Assembly: GCA_963281155.1 (NCBI GenBank)
Contig: CAUJLY010000005.1
Coordinates: forward strand, 434,001 to 498,000
Origin: Rhabditophanes sp. KR3021
Taxonomy: Eukaryota > Nematoda > Chromadorea > Rhabditida > Alloionematidae
Direction: 5' to 3'
DNA: 64,000 nt
Shown: piece by piece, positions 22,419 to 34,704 of the stretch
Numbering within the stretch: the first letter of the stretch is position 1
How the letters are laid out: each line of letters begins with the position of its first letter
Program-made: the position numbers and the translations under genes
Notes under the pieces: generated by a model
Told to the model about the DNA's origin: nothing
The model's input: the letters and a program-made list of their open reading frames with translations, nothing else
The model's database searches: none

Positions 22419-22904
22419 TTACTTTCTCTTGCCAAATGCACCGGAATAGAAACGAGGATCATCTATTTCAGAGGATCTTTTCTGCCACAAATTGAATAGC
22501 TTTCCGAAGACGGGTGTTTCGGTGTTGGGAGGACTTGAAAATGGGAGATGATATGCGGGGGTTGGTGATCTTTTGCCGAAAGCAGCCGAAAAGATGCGGG
22601 GATCGATGTCTTTGCCGTTAAAGTAGCTTCGTTTGTCGGTCGGAGTTTGTTTCAAAAAGTATTCTTGGAATGGAAGTGATGGTCTGTAAGTAGGCAACAT
22701 TTGAAATTAACTCAATTTACAATATACATACCCATCACTCGATACGCCACTTCTCTTTCCAAATGAAGCTGAGTAAAGCCTGGGATCATCGAAATCCATC
22801 CGTTTTCCCCAAATTGAAGTTATCTCAGGACGTGTATTCTCCCCACAAACCAAGCCACCAATTTGCAGCACCAATAGCAAGCAACAAATCTTAGCCTGAT
22901 GCAT
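22419..22904 (-). CDS. nlp-7: nlp-7-like neuropeptide precursor, right-arm copy
   Basis: Exons 22904-22732 and 22683-22419, intron 48 bp, 145 aa. It has the same layout as the left copy: signal peptide from the ATG at 22904, KR cleavage sites, and amidated peptides of the DDPRxYSxxF type. Differences include IGGLVCGE for ISGLVLGE in the signal region and FNLWQKR for FNFWQKR in a spacer. Upstream of the start codon this copy carries about 16 extra bases (AAGAGAATATTTACTA-like) compared with the left copy. No lesion was seen. Confidence 0.85.
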
Positions 22905-23907
22905 ATTCAAATAATAAATAGTAAATATTCTCTTAAATACTAAATATTGAAAATGATAAGTAATATATGTAAGTAGTATCAAAAAGTGACGTGACTAAAA
23001 TAATAATTGGACTTTTAATTTGTAAATGGCATAAGCATACGTATCCTTTTTATCTACATAAAAGGCAGTTAACTACCATTTTAAAGTGCATAACAAACAT
23101 TTTAAGTTTCTTGGGAAAATTTAATAAGTTCCGCAAAGGGTATATAATTTTATTAATATTTACTTTCCAGAGGGAGAATAATTAATTATTATTACCACTT
23201 CAAAATAATGAACTATTTAAACTCTTAATAAAAGGCAAGTGGCAGGGTAATGTGATACTAAAGAATGCAGCAAAAATATAAAACCATGCCATTTATACCA
23301 CTGAACCCCTCCTTTTGAAAGGCTTTACAAGCTGCATAGCTTGAAGTATACATACCCAACTACCATTTATAAAAAATGAAATTTGTAAAATAGTAAAAGG
23401 TTTTTGATGTTTGTAATATATGTTAATTATCAAAATATTGTATTTATTCTTTTTCTGACTCACGGCATGGTACTTTTTGTTGATTAAATTAATATCACTT
23501 TTAAATGCCTTAAATGTTTATGATGTTTGTGACTTTTATTTTGAATTATGTTGCCGGATACAACAAGGGTTGGCAAATTGTGGTATACACACAATGTTTG
23601 CAGAAACACAACGTATATAGACATGGGGTGATGTGTTATCAATTGTCGAAAGACGGGTGATCGCATGTAGTTTCTTCCTACGTTCGATTCTACTCTAGTC
23701 TACTATGTTAATAGAATATTCTTTTTACTATATAAATTGATGATCCTTACAGGACGTAGTATCGGAATATTGGTAGTGTATTTTGAGATAAATTTATTGC
23801 AATCGGGTAGACGACGCTTATCCTAATTTGATTTAACTATTGCTGAAAACACTTAATTAAGGCACGTATAAACGAAGTTTGTATATATTTTTAGCCAGCA
23901 CACAACT
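22905..23907. promoter_or_regulatory. Shared divergent 5' region of nlp-7 and acox (right arm)
   Basis: Counterpart of 6630-7613, with small indels and base changes. It should contain the promoters of both divergent genes; no other gene seen. Confidence 0.5.
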
Positions 23908-26001
23908 ATGTTTGACAATTTAATCGAAGCAGGAGACAACAGCGACATTACAAATGAACGTAAAAGGACAACTTTTAGCATCCAAAAAATGGCCTCTTTT
24001 ATTTACGAAGGTGAGGATAAATTGGCAAGAAGGAGGCAAATTCTGGACTACGTCAACTCCAATTCGGCCTTTGACGAGGCCAAGCCAGTTGAATTTCTGT
24101 CGCGTGAAGGCAGAATTGAAAGAAACGCAAAAATGGCCGTGGCAATGACGGATTACGCTGATGCCATTGATGGAAGTGACATTTTCGGGGAAGGGATGTA
24201 TTACCAGATGCTGATTATGGGGAGAGATTTCCACGGGATGTCCCTGCATTACGCCATGTTCCTCACCGTCATCCAAAACCAAACGAACGAGGAGCAATTA
24301 GACAAATGGCTGCCCTTAACGGTGATGCGAGCCATCATCGGAACTTATGCTCAAACTGAACTTGGGCATGGGACCAATCTTAAGAAACTTGAAACAACAG
24401 CTACCTACGATCCAGCTACCAAACAATTTATCTTGCATACCCCTACAATCACAGGAGCCAAGTATTGGCCTGGTGGGTTGGGGAAAAGTGCAACTCATTG
24501 TGCCGTCATGGCACAGCTTTACACAAAAGGAACATGCCATGGACCTCATTTGTTCATTGTGCAGTTGCGTGACCAGCAGACCCATCAACCCTTAAATGTA
24601 AATTTTCACTTTGCCAACAAATACTCACACTTTTAGGGCATTACAATTGGAGATATCGGTCCGAAGCTAGGTGTCAACGGCACAGACAATGGCTTTCTTT
24701 TGTTTGACAATTTCGCGATTCCTCGGCAAAACATGCTAATGAAACATTGCCAAGTGACTGAGGATGGTGATTACGTCAAGCCGAAGCATAAGAAGCTGGG
24801 ATTTGGGGCGATGGTGTTTACTAGAGCCATCATCATCAGAGATGTAACTCTGTCTAATTTAGCCCCCGCTGTAACGATCGCAACTCGTTACTCAGCTATC
24901 CGCAGACAAGGCGAAATCGTGGAAGACAAGGGCGAAGTGCAAATTCTCGACTATCAAACACAACAATACAGGATTTTTCCAGCTATTGCCAGGACTTTTG
25001 CATTTATCTTTGCAGCCAGCGAGATCAGAGACATGTACATGGAGTATACGGACAATTCTTCCAACCAAGGAAATGTCTCCTTACTGGCGGAATTACATGC
25101 ATTGTCCTCGGGATTAAAAGCTGTGGTCAGTTGGGAAGTGGCTCAGTGTTGCGAACAACTGAAACTAGCCTGTGGCGGCCATGGGTATTCCTTATCCTCA
25201 AGTAAGTATGAATAATAAATAAAAGTGATTAACAACTAAATAGGTCTCCCTCAAATTTACGGAATGGCAATAGCTGCTTGCACATACGAAGGTGAAAACA
25301 TTGTCATGCTTCTTCACGTCTCTAAGATATTAATGAAAACAGTGATGGAAATTAAAGAAGGAACAGCTGAATTGGCTTCTATTTCGGAATATCTAATGAA
25401 ACCCGACAAATGCTGCCCTTATACAAACTACCAAAACACATCACCTCAAGCAATAATAGAAATGTTCGAACACCTGGCCAGGACCCAAATATACTCTGCT
25501 TACAACCAGTTTTCTACCTTCCTACAAAGAATGACGTTCGACGAAGCCATAAACAAGACAGGAGTCGAGTTGTGCAAAGCAACTCGGAATCATGTCAGAC
25601 TGTACTTGGTGAGTAACTTCTATAAAAAAGTGAACACTTGCCCCGATGCCAATTGTAGGGAAGTGCTTGAGAATTTGTGGAGACTCTATGCGTATGACGT
25701 GCTAAGCCATTGCAGTGGGAGTCTCTTAAAGAAAAGGTATATGGATGATGGGATGGTTAATAATATCCAAGAAGGCATTTACCATAATCTCAGCCTAATT
25801 CGAGATAATGCGGTGGGGATAGTGGACTCCTTAGACATGTCAGACAGGGAGCTCCATAGTGTATTAGGAAGAAGAGATGGCCATGTGTATGAAAATATTC
25901 TGGAGTGGGCTAAGAATTCACCACTCAATCAAAAACAAGTCTTGCCTACCTTTGCCAAGTATTTTGGACCGATGATGGCAGAAGGCAGAAGCAAGCTGTA
26001 A
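23908..26001 (+). CDS. acox: Peroxisomal acyl-CoA oxidase, right-arm copy
   Basis: Exons 23908-24597, 24637-25201 and 25244-26001; introns of 39 and 42 bp; 670 aa. The key motifs are unchanged: TELGHGT, ACGGHGYS, CTYEGEN with the catalytic Glu near residue 434, and the C-terminal SKL peroxisome signal. It should catalyse the FAD-dependent oxidation of acyl-CoA to trans-2-enoyl-CoA. It is intact and nearly the same as the left-arm protein, so both copies may be active. It converges with the amine oxidase gene, with 229 bp between the stop codons. Confidence 0.95.
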
Positions 26002-26230
26002 AAAAAGGCTTCAAAGATTGCAAAACAATATTTGTCTAATTAAAAGGCATTACTTTATTTTATACATACACGTTCCATCTATCATCACACATTTAAATAT
26101 TTAATATAAGACAAAAAACATCTTTTCCAATAAAGGCAAGTGATTATTAGTTAAGAGAAAACGTCATTTTGTTTGGTTGAGTGGAATAATTGTAGTTACA
26201 TACGAGGAAATACAAAGAAAGGGTGTTTGT

Positions 26231-27781
26231 TTAAGTAGAGTAGAAGTAGTTGAGTCTTTCTACTTCCCTGATACCTGTAAATGATAAAAGTTAAAGCAGG
26301 TGAATAAATAAACTGACCGCTCATGTAGGCTCCTACGGCAGTTTGGAAGATCCGGTGGTGAGTTGCTTCTCCGGCAAATAAGATTCGAGGGACTTTGTTT
26401 ACTTTGACAGGAATTGATAGCTCCCAGTGGTGGATGTTTTGGGCTGCTTGTTCCTTGGAAACGTAGGAATAAGAACCGTTGAAGAGATCGTTCTTATGCC
26501 ATAAACGACGTATTATGTTTTGAGGTGCAGGAATAGAAGCATTGATGAACATGTCACGGAAAAGGGTGGTAACGTGATTGGACAACTGTTGATCAGTCAA
26601 GTCATCCATCTTAGTTGGTCCATGGCCTGCTATCCACGCGGTCAAAACATTAGGTGCCCAATCAACGACTTCAAAAGTAGTCAGCTCCGATTCAATTGAA
26701 TTGACTTGCCCCTTTCTATTACAATCCTTAATCGGCAAAGGTGAAATGGCCCTGTACTCTTTTGGCCAAAAAGGCCTCTCGTAAACAAAGAATATCTTGC
26801 AACTTCCCCCAAATCCAATCGTCTCAATGACATGTTGGCGATGTCTAGGCAAAGCAGGCTCAAACAAGTGTCTATGAAACGCTTTCAGATGACCTAAAGC
26901 AGCTGTGACGACAACGTGATCGAACCTTGTGTCTAATTCCTTTCCGCCGATACTAAGGTAAACTCCGTCCTTGTCATATCTAATTTTAGTGACACGTGAA
27001 TTGAATCTAAATTTGTCTTTTGGTGTTTCATTTTTGATGTAATCAATGATTCCTTTGTACCCGATTTTGGAAGTTGTGTAAGAAACACCGATAGCTCCTA
27101 AGTCATTCCACTCAGCTAAATTACGCATGCTTTGGTCTTCCCACCGTGAGGCCCACTCGAATTCATAATAAGTCCTGAAGCTTCTCGTCATCGCATCAAA
27201 GAAATTCCTCTGTTGTGGGGTTGCCTTGTAGTCAGCTAGGAACTTCTGATAATCAATATCGTATATTGAAAACATTGTATGCTTGCGGGAAGCTGTTTCA
27301 TCTGTGTCAGCTAAAGTTCTGTATTTGTTGTCAAGAGGTTCGATGAAGGCTTTGAAAGCTTTCATGTCTTTGTCGGAGTATGAGCAGTTGCCGGCAAAGT
27401 AATGAGTATCGTCGAAATTACCTAAGGAATAAATGATTAAGTCCAGGTTGTAAAATACTTACCCAAGTCAGAAACTTCCCCTGTAATTAAACCCAATTTA
27501 TGAGCAATTTTGTAAATTGGATTTTGTTCCCCATTAATAAATTGCGCTGCCATTTGAAGGAATCCATCTTTGTAAGGAATGGACTGGATACGCCCACCTG
27601 CCTCCAATCCAGCCTCAAAAACCTCAATATCCTCATACCCATGTTCAGTAAAAGCCTTAGCTGCAGACAAACCAGCTATTCCAGCTCCCAAAATAGCTAT
27701 CTTCTGTTTCTTCTCATTCTTGCCATCACTTCGACTAAAAGCAACACTTAACAATACTAATATTAAAAACCTCCTTATCAT
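26231..27781 (-). CDS. Secreted flavin amine (polyamine-type) oxidase
   Basis: Exons 27781-27463, 27421-26318 and 26274-26231; introns of 41 and 43 bp; 488 aa. The ATG at 27781 begins a signal peptide (MIRRFLILVLLSVAFS). The FAD-binding beta-alpha-beta motif is KIAILGAGIAGLSAAKAF, followed by EVFEAGLEAGGRI. The C-terminal flavin site reads RILFAGEATHH and GAYMSGIREVERL. The pattern fits the spermine/polyamine-oxidase-like branch of the family, which oxidises amines and releases H2O2; the substrate is not certain. The first ~260 residues have no counterpart in the left arm. Confidence 0.88.
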
Positions 27782-28435
27782 CCTAATATAAAAATGAACC
27801 AATACCAAAAATTACAAGCTCTATTTATACTTGACGTGGGGGTATATTAAATATTTAAATTTAGTTGCAGCTTGTGGACGAGTAATGTGATCGAATGATA
27901 AGACACGCACATTTTTATAATGGTTTTTTAGTGTGTCATATGAAAAGAAGATAACTTTTGATATCATTATAATGGAACAGATCGACATTCTTTTATTTGA
28001 TAATATTTTAGATAAATTAATGTTAGTTGTGTATGTAGATTGAATTTGCTATATTTCTGTAGATTACACTTGCTTTTTTTTGTAGATTAAAGGGCCATTT
28101 TTTGGTAGGTGCAAAGTGTCAATTTTTGGGTAAGTACAAAGTAGCAACTATGTCAGCTTGTACATGAGGATAATTATTTAAAAGTCACAGTTAATAGGTG
28201 CGTTAGATGATAATTTGTGGGTATAATATTGACTTTTTTGCCCAAAATGATGACTATTACATGTTTTAGTCGAGATCGGTTAAGCTAACTACAAAGATTG
28301 TGTGGTGGAAACACAATTTCCAGTATGCTCAGCTCCAAAGCCTTCTCTTAGGACGAAAAAAAATGAGGGAGATGTAAACGTTTTAGGTATTCTAAGCATT
28401 TTTATATTCGTGTGTCGTTGCTGTACCTTTAAATA
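27782..28435. other. Intergenic, divergent promoters
   Basis: AT-rich DNA between the divergent amine oxidase and coiled-coil gene starts. No gene seen. Two similar runs TTTTTGTAGATTA/TGTAGATTA occur near 28040-28090. Confidence 0.45.
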
Positions 28436-30409
28436 ATGGAGAATTATTTAAGTTCTACCGGTGCAGGTGTAAAACACTGCCCAGCCGTCCATATTCTGAG
28501 TGATGGTGCCCGTACAAATGTATCTAAAATGGGGAACAATGTCACAAATGGTACCCCATTTTCACTTCAGGAAGATGTAGAACGGTTTGCCGAACAGTTG
28601 GTGACCAGTGAAAGGATGACGTTGGGGAACGTGGTGTTAATCTCCCGGTTGAAAGAGACCAAGTTTTGCGAGTCCGTCTGGGAACCTAACAATGGGCTGA
28701 TCAAGGTGGTCGTAGACAAGATGAGGAATCTTATTAATGAGAAGGTAAGTTAATCGAAGACATTGTATGATTATTAATATCTTTTTTAGAGTACCTTCGG
28801 GATTGATTTTAACATCAGAACGAAATTTGCGGCTATTCGTGAAGATCGGATAATGGTTGACGTGTATGGTGAGGTAACAGGATGCCAAACTACACCCAGG
28901 AGAATCGAAATTAATGAGATTGATGATTGGAGCATACCTGTGATGAACATCCATGCCAAATATCATGCGGATCGTGATAGTTTGGTCGAGTGGTTAAATG
29001 TGGGTCGGAGAGAAATGGACATATCAAACTGTAAAGACATTTGGGTCTACTTGATCGAGGTCCTCAAGACTGATGAAACCTCACCAGACCCAACTTTGAT
29101 AAAGAGTGGTGGTTTCTATTTTGTGGATGTCCCGGACTATCAGAGCCTCCCACTCATGAACAATGTGGTCCTTAACATGTGGGGGAACATGAAAGAGAGC
29201 TTCCTATCGGAATTGGACTTGAGAAATGGCCAATACACCTGTCCTTTGGCACAAGTTCTGAAGATGCTTTGGGAGAAGAAATGCACCCTTTCAATGTGGC
29301 TGGAATTGTCGAAGGGTCACGAGTACCACGAATTATTGAAGGTTGTTGAGATGAGTAGCTTGGTCGTTATGGAGCCCAAGTCGATGATCATATCCCTCGA
29401 ATGCCACTTGGAAAGTATTGAAAAAGTGAAGAGGCTCAAAGGTGAACGTAATCCCAACTACCCTCATAGGATGATGCTGAAAGGAGAAGCTATGGCAAAG
29501 GCTAAATGCGCCATGGAGCTACAAGTTGAGTGTAGCAAAATTGAGGGGGTAAGGGATGACTTACGGCGCCAAAATGAGGAACTTGAACAGAGGTTACTCC
29601 AGGACAAGCGGAAGAGGGAGCTTTTGATAGCGGAGAAGATGAAGTTGTTAGAATTGATTGAACGGAAAACAATCAGCAACGCGCAGATTGAGATGCAAAT
29701 CAAAGAAAAGAAAGTGGCTGAGGCAGAAGGAATTGCTGAACTGAAGGAGCTGAATGCTAAAACGGTGTCCGAAGTGCATCGAAAGGAAAAGATCGAGGTA
29801 ATGGTGAAAGAATATCGCTGCTTGCAAGATGCTTGCCATGAAGAAAGGCAGTCGAACGAAAAGATCCTTCAAGAAAATGCCGCTAAAGCCACTGGACTCA
29901 TGAAAAAGTTGGCTGTAAAGATTGACTCAAAGGTAAAAAGTTTAAATACCGAACGCCAAAAAGAAATTAACTGCTTATTGGAACTCACTAACAAGTCATC
30001 GGATTTGATTAAAGGAAGCTCTTTAGATCTTGACGGAGATGAGAACTATTGTGAGATTGTCAAGAGCAACGAATTGTTTGGAGCAGCTCGAGAAGAGACG
30101 GATGCGATGAATCTTGAAGGAACAAGAATTGCTTGTGAGAGCGAACTCGTGGAAAACTTGTCCAATATCCATGCAGCTGCTGATGTTTGGGATAAAATGC
30201 TCGAGAATGCCAAGGTAGAAATGAGTTCATCAGAACGATTCGAAGTGCTGAAGGACAGAAATCTCTTCAATCTTCAAACAATTTACGAAACCCTCACTGT
30301 CTCAGAGGTAGAGATCAACGAAGTCTTTCAAAAGGTCGAGGAGTTCAAAGAAGCAGCCAAGATAATCACTGATGAAAAGATGCCAAAATTGGGAAATAAC
30401 TACTTATAA
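28436..30409 (+). CDS. Coiled-coil protein of unknown function
   Basis: Exons 28436-28744 and 28790-30409, intron 45 bp, 642 aa. I do not recognise the family. The N-terminal ~290 residues look globular (for example CPAVHILSDGARTNVSK and VYGEVTGCQTTPRRIEINE). Residues ~300-480 are Glu/Lys/Arg/Leu-rich with heptad spacing (LRRQNEELEQRLLQDKRKRE), a likely coiled coil. A shorter helical C-terminal part ends EKMPKLGNNYL. There is no signal peptide, membrane segment or zinc motif. GC content and codon use look higher than in the surroundings. The ORF is long and clean, so it is under coding constraint or recently inserted. A structural, cytoskeletal or chromosomal role is possible but unsupported. 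Confidence 0.75.
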
Positions 30410-31446
30410 AATCATAAATTAACATAATATATAAATGCCATTTAATTAGAACAATAAATTTGTTAAACAATTCATTCCTTCCATTGTACTTTGACTTTCT
30501 AATTTATTTATCTAATTCAACCAAAATATTGGTTTGCTATAGTATAAAAATTCTTACCTACCATTTTTAATAAATCCTTTGCTTATTTGATGTTGTCCAT
30601 TTAGCTTGTTAACACTTTTAACTAAAAAAGTCCAGTTTGACCTGAAATAAGTTTGCACCAACAAACCTCCGTGCCACACTCACGCATTTTGAATGTCATT
30701 GAGTCTTATAAACACACCTATTCTCCATATACATCTAAGACAAAGCCAACCAAAGTGGAGTTTCGTGATTTTAAAGTTAAAAACGTAACGTCTTTATAAT
30801 TATATTTAATGATGTATTGCTAAATACACAATCTTATGTAGACAAAAAGAATTGTTGATACTACCACTTGTTTACTTAAAGTTAAAGGTGTGCTTTGGAC
30901 GCGTGTATTTGAAAAAAGATTTGGTCAATTTGGTTTGTCTTTCGCAAAAAAGGAACAACTAAGTAAGTTTGAATAAATATTTTATCTGTCTTTATAATAA
31001 TTATAATAAAGCATTGAAAGGACAATTCAAATTGACTACAAATTAGACCAATTTCTTGACCGGTCAACTTCATTAGTTAGTTTGTTGGAGATGGTGCAAT
31101 AATCCTGACAACAGTAGTATATAAATTAATAATAAAGAAACAAAATGTGGTGTGTGGCTTTGAAAAATGAGTTAGGGAATAGTAGGGATTCATAATTTAA
31201 AATAATTATATAAAATTCTTTGTGTTTACATCAAAAAATTGGGGGATCTTGTTTTTGATTGGTCATCTACTTTTTGCCACTAGCCGAAGTGGAAAAATGT
31301 AAATTAGTTGAAATAAGATATTTATATTATTAATGAATAAAATTCATTTAAGTATCAAGTTTGGTCTTTTCGATAATTGCACGACCTTATTGTAAACATC
31401 CTATTAATCGTTAGCTTCAAATGTTTGATTATTTGCATAAGCCCTT
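30410..31446. other. AT-rich intergenic DNA
   Basis: No gene seen between the coiled-coil gene and the decayed HNH block. Confidence 0.5.
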
Positions 31447-32682
31447 CTATAACCAAGTAAAATTGACGATTCTCCCTTTAAGATACTTTTCAAGCATCGT
31501 TACTTTAGAGTTTATAGAATAGAATCCATTGGACAAGTTGTATTTATCACATTGTAGGGCACGTACATTTTCTACAGCTTGTTTGATCGACCCGAATGTT
31601 TGTATAAGATCACCGTCTATTGTGTAGCTTCTGGTTTCTTTTCCGACTCCATTTACTATGTTTTGTTTTTGGATAACAATTTGAATATTTTCAACTTCAT
31701 TGCGTCTTTTGTTAGGACATGTAGAACCTTCATCCATAAACATGTGGTCGACAGCCAAAATTTGAAAACCAATAGATTTATCAGGGAAATTTTTCCAAAG
31801 AAAAGCGTATGCTACCATCCTATGAACTAATACTGTAAAGCGAAAACCATCGCAGCTGATATGCACAGAAAGATAGTCATCATCAGTTGTGCCATGTTGA
31901 CTCATAATGTACCCATCTTGATCAAGTACACATCCTTTGTTACTAATCTTATAGTCAGTTTGTGTTGAAGTAAAGAACCTTCTGATCCATAAAGATGAGA
32001 ATATGTTGTAAATATTTCACCGTCAATTGGTTCATTGCTTTTTTTAATCTCAAGATAGTTTTTAGTTCCTTCATTATACAACCAATAATAATCCTGCCAT
32101 TCATTATCATACTCTTCTTCACATGATTGACGAATGTTTTCAGTGTCGCTTCTCGAATATTTTTTGTTTGAATTTATACATTGACTTAATACTCTAATAC
32201 TTTTAAAATAAATCTCTTCCTTCGTTTTAACATCGATTCTGATAATTGATATCCCAAACTTGTCTATTTCTTCGTTGTCATGAGCCTTTTGACTATTCTC
32301 TGAAAATGTGATCCATTGCAAATTTTCCAATTTATTATTAGTTTTATCATCACCAATATGATCAACAACTACTTTCTCATTACCATTATATGGCTTAAAA
32401 GTCGGGAGTACAACGGATGTTGTTTAATATTTAGTCAATCCTGTGAAATTTACTTAATATTCTTGTTCTAAGGTATCTCTTTTCATCTAATTGAAAAGTA
32501 AGTGGTTTGTGAGTAATTTTTGAAACCATTTCTCCATGATCAGGCACTACAAAATTATTGTTAAAAATATAACCTTCGAGTACTTGGATAATCTGATTTA
32601 AATGCTTCCGGACAGGTCTGTACAAAAGACGATTAACTCTGAATAAAACACCATTTGATTTGATAGTCAGTCTAATACACAT
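31447..32682 (-). pseudogene. Decayed HNH endonuclease with NUMOD-type repeats
   Basis: On the minus strand, three broken frames carry a recognisable order. A NUMOD4-like start comes first (YIFNNNFVVPDHGEMVSK). A first HNH core follows, VVVDHIGDDKTNNKLENLQW then ITFSEN, at about 32385-32300. Next is a NUMOD1-like segment (KEEIYFKSIRVLSQCINSN), then after a frameshift near 31905 a second HNH core (HRMVAYAFL ... VDHMF ... NEVENIQIV), and another NUMOD1-like segment (SYTIDGDLIQTFGSIKQA). Such tandem HNH/NUMOD nucleases are typical of phage introns and large DNA viruses of eukaryotes. At least two frame changes make it inactive. It is the downstream part of a same-strand decayed block reaching 34704. 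Confidence 0.75.
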
Positions 32683-33091
32683 ATGTTTTTGGATATAAGT
32701 TGATTTTACGATTACTTTTCTATCATCATGGATAAATTGTTTTTGAGATTGATACGATATCCTGGATGACCTTTCAATTTAACAAATTCTGATTCTTTGT
32801 TACACTGTACATATATTTGAGTAGATCAACGTGGCTGCTGTTTATTGTTGTACTTGGTTTGATTCTTTAGTAATGAAATTGCGGAGTCTGATTTGTGGAT
32901 TTCCTTCATTAAGCGGAGCTATTTCACACCAGGTATTTGTCTGAATTCACCTTGATCTTTGCATTTAAATATTCTATAGAACACTCGTGCAAGACAAAAT
33001 CGGACACCTTTGATTTGAATATTAGTAGCACCATTTGTAGTTGACCATATTTTTCAATATTTGTTGTACATTTTACCGGTTCTTGTGATAT

Positions 33092-34704
33092 TTAAGTTGA
33101 CACCGCTGTCAATGACTTATAAAGATGATTAATATTGTCGCTTAAAGGGTTACCTGCTAATGTGCCATCAATTTCACGGAGATTTACAATACCACACATT
33201 TTATCTTCTTTTGTTACAGGATTCAGCTCTTTCACAATTTTGTTGTAATTGGCAAGGGCATATGCATTTCTTATATTACTTATCAAGATTTGCCTTCTAT
33301 TCTGGTATCTTTCTTGATTTCCACCATTTGTATTATCCTCATTGAAAACAAGTAATTTGAGATCTAAGAAGGTTACGGACAATTCATAATATGCTCCATC
33401 TGTCTCTACCGAACCCATCGTTTCTGAAATGCCAAATGAGTCTAACCTCTTTTTAATACTTAGACAAGTTCTTTTTTTTCCAAATCCATGTTTCTATTAA
33501 TCCAAAATCCCGGAATAATTGCCATTTCTTCAAAATTATTTTATCACGAACTGGCATTTCGAATCTTTGTATCCTGTCGAACTTATTCTCACTAAGGTTC
33601 GTGCAATTATACTCGTTAAAACTCCAGGTAATTTTCTCCGAGCTTTAAACTTGTAAGCTCTGTTCACATTATTACAACTACCAGATTCAGCTTTGAGTCC
33701 TACATTTTCGATAAGTTTGTATACGTGTAAAGTTGAATCAAAAATAACCAAAGGAAGCATACTTGTAGCAAAGTCAACTGGATGTAATCTAATTGTAGGA
33801 GTTGTATTGCTTTCATTTTCAAGCATTAAATCTCTTATTTTGAATATTCTGCAAAATACTTTAAATTCAGTTGCTGTGAAAGGAATTTTGTCTGTAGCAA
33901 TGTATTCTACGTATGCCTTTATCTGACTAATTGTTGTATTTCCTCTTAAATATGAATCTATTTTTCCTGCACATTAAACATCGCAAGCCTGTCTACATTA
34001 AAATCATAATCAAAGAGCCATTCAAATTCAAAATCTTCTTTAGTCACTAGACTATAAGTTGATTTTCCATTTCATAAGTCAATTAACTCATTGTAATAGT
34101 GAATTACATGTTCTCGCATTTTCCCGATTGTCGTGTTTGATTATTAATTACTAAATTCATCACAGCGAGACCTGGATTATTTTGAACTCTCGTCCTAGGC
34201 TTTTTGAACGCAAATACATATTGATCAATTGCATTAGTTTTGATTTGGTCTGGATAGTTTAACATCGCATTCTGTATTCTATCTTTTATTTCAAATTGAA
34301 CTTCATCTTCAATCTTGTCTCCATCTTCAGCTACAATTCTTTTTTTCCAGTTTTGATTATTTATAACCGTGATTGCATCGTCTTCACCAACAACATTGAT
34401 CTCAAGTTCAACCTTTTCGTTTATTATTCTTTCTTCGTCACTGACAAATCCTTATCATCAAAAAAAATTTATCTGGTCGAGCAATGAATGTTTCATTAGC
34501 TTCATCGAGTTCCATGACTGATTCGTCCTCTGATAAATTGTCATTATTATTCCCTTGAACAACAGTTTCGTCACATAATAGCTCTGCATTAACTATAGAT
34601 TCAGTGACATCTATGACGTTGGAATCATTTACCATACTCACTTCATTCATTTCTGATTTGACCTTTTTGATCCTCGTTTCTTTGGCTTTTTGACAGTTGT
34701 ACAT
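33092..34704 (-). pseudogene. Decayed long ORF(s) of unknown family, upstream of the HNH remnant
   Basis: On the minus strand, four protein-like runs follow each other with frame changes between them: 34704-34438 (acidic, VMELDEANETF), about 34435-34110 (about 110 codons without a stop, lacking a start, including KKRIVAEDGDKIEDE), 33960-33536 (TEFKVFCRIFKIRDLM ... MLPLVIFDSTLHVYKL) and 33418-33092 (YYELSVTFLDLKLLVF ... VNLREIDGTLAGNP). I do not recognise the protein. The constant orientation and nearness to the HNH remnant suggest one inserted element that has since decayed. Confidence 0.5.

Larger units (their letters stand above)
22155..26940. repeat. Right arm of the ~4.8 kb inverted duplication
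   Basis: Inverse copy of 3587-8370. Here the amine oxidase runs on past the homology edge at 26940 into a complete gene, which suggests that this arm is the donor and the left arm the derived copy. Confidence 0.9.
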
